Shown in pieces: positions 63,634 through 64,000 of a stretch of 64,000 nucleotides of DNA. Under the pieces are notes generated by a model. That model made no database searches and had not been told where the DNA came from. It saw nothing but the letters and a program-made list of their open reading frames with translations. Source of the stretch: Planctomycetota bacterium (lineage in GTDB: Bacteria > Planctomycetota > Phycisphaerae > UBA1845); the NCBI GenBank assembly GCA_029558835.1, contig JAKQDH010000034.1:62001-126000 (forward strand), read 5' to 3'. The position numbers and the translations under genes were made by a program. Each line of letters begins with the position of its first letter. Positions within the stretch are counted from its first letter, which is position 1.

Positions 63634-64000
63634 AAGACCATCCCGGCGAACACCGTCCGCGGGTAGCGCGTGCGCAGGTGCGCCCACTGTACATAGAGCC
63701 TCCGCGGCAACCGCAAGTGGTACAGCAGCTTCCCGGTCAGCGACAGGTTCACCACGCGTGTCAGCGACTCGACGAATACCCCATAAGCGCCCACCAGCCG
63801 ACCCGCCAGCAGCAGCGGCACCGCTGCCGCCGTGCCCAACGTGAGGATCACGTCCGGCCGCAGCCGCCGCACGAGGCGGACCGCCTCCACGATGCTCCAC
63901 AGCCCGCGAAGGGCATTGGTAATCCACCGCCAGGGGTACTTGCGGGTCGGTCCGAGGTAGTGCATGGCGTACCGTGGCCCCGGGTGCGGCATGGGCAACC
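63630..64000 (-). CDS. Alg14-like membrane subunit, partial (5' end beyond window)
   Basis: Only the C-terminal part is present; the gene enters from the right edge, so any start codon inside the window is not necessarily real. It has PDVILTLGTAAAVPLLLAG, then the hallmark VESLTRVVNLSLTGKLLYHL and VQWAHLRTRYP, which match the C-terminal half of Alg14/PssD (SLTGK...VQWP). The family recruits the Alg13-like subunit to the membrane and binds the acceptor. Confidence 0.88.
   Translation of the reverse strand, partial: LPMPHPGPRYAMHYLGPTRKYPWRWITNALRGLWSIVEAVRLVRRLRPDVILTLGTAAAVPLLLAGRLVGAYGVFVESLTRVVNLSLTGKLLYHLRLPRRLYVQWAHLRTRYPRTVFAGMVL

Noticed and set aside
1..64000. CRISPR array, insertion sequence or prophage
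   Set aside because: I found no regularly spaced repeats, transposase, integrase or phage structural gene. The repeats present are short palindromic intergenic units.

Overview
The window is chromosomal DNA of very high GC content from a bacterium, most probably a planctomycete of the Phycisphaerae type. The signs are: a zinc ribbon inside a polytopic membrane protein (C-x2-C-G-Y-D-L), a TMTC-like membrane protein with TPRs, a dockerin-type Asp-rich C-terminus, PEP-CTERM and IPTL-CTERM-like tails, an ECF sigma/membrane partner pair, and abundant GC-rich palindromic repeats between genes. The assignment is inference from gene content. There is no rRNA, and I see no transposase, prophage, plasmid module or CRISPR array. 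No alignments or searches were run.

Layout. 0-5.8 kb: two membrane proteins, a cyclic-2,3-diphosphoglycerate-synthetase-like P-loop protein, and a tRNA-Ile(CAU). 5.9-14 kb, minus strand: glutamine-dependent NAD synthetase, a gene-free hairpin-rich kilobase, the dnaG-rpoD pair with a good promoter, and a coiled-coil membrane protein. 14.4-18.6 kb, minus strand: a compact ketosynthase / chain-length-factor-like / dehydratase / ACP / dehydratase cluster. 18.8-20.4 kb: ribosomal protein S1. 20.8-30.7 kb: glycoside hydrolase family 15 protein, photolyase, a phosphoesterase-lipoprotein pair, a secreted metalloprotease, an MFS-like protein and an amidohydrolase. 30.8-36.8 kb: an acetyltransferase-like protein, an exported protein with a sorting tail, a flavin reductase and a large secreted metallopeptidase with a dockerin-like end.

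37.1-46.1 kb, plus strand: a tight run of five genes with overlapping stops and starts. They are a GT2 glycosyltransferase, a 996-residue fusion of methyltransferase + ferredoxin/FrhB-like + AglD/MprF-type membrane domains, a GT-C-like membrane protein ending in EF-hands, a response regulator and a histidine kinase. This is the best candidate for an undescribed system: probably envelope glycolipid or polysaccharide assembly with built-in redox, calcium and two-component inputs. 46.7-56.8 kb: a PEP-CTERM lamin-tail protein, an M28 peptidase with PDZ, an ECF sigma factor with its membrane partner, SMC, and a double-PAS histidine kinase.

57.0-64.0 kb, minus strand: an exopolysaccharide cluster with Alg14-like and Alg13-like subunits, a Wzy/O-antigen-ligase-type polymerase, a GT4 transferase, a methyltransferase and a Wzz/GumC-like chain-length protein. 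It runs off the right edge. The sorting-tail proteins (26.4, 32.0 and 46.7 kb) would need an exosortase, which is not in this window.
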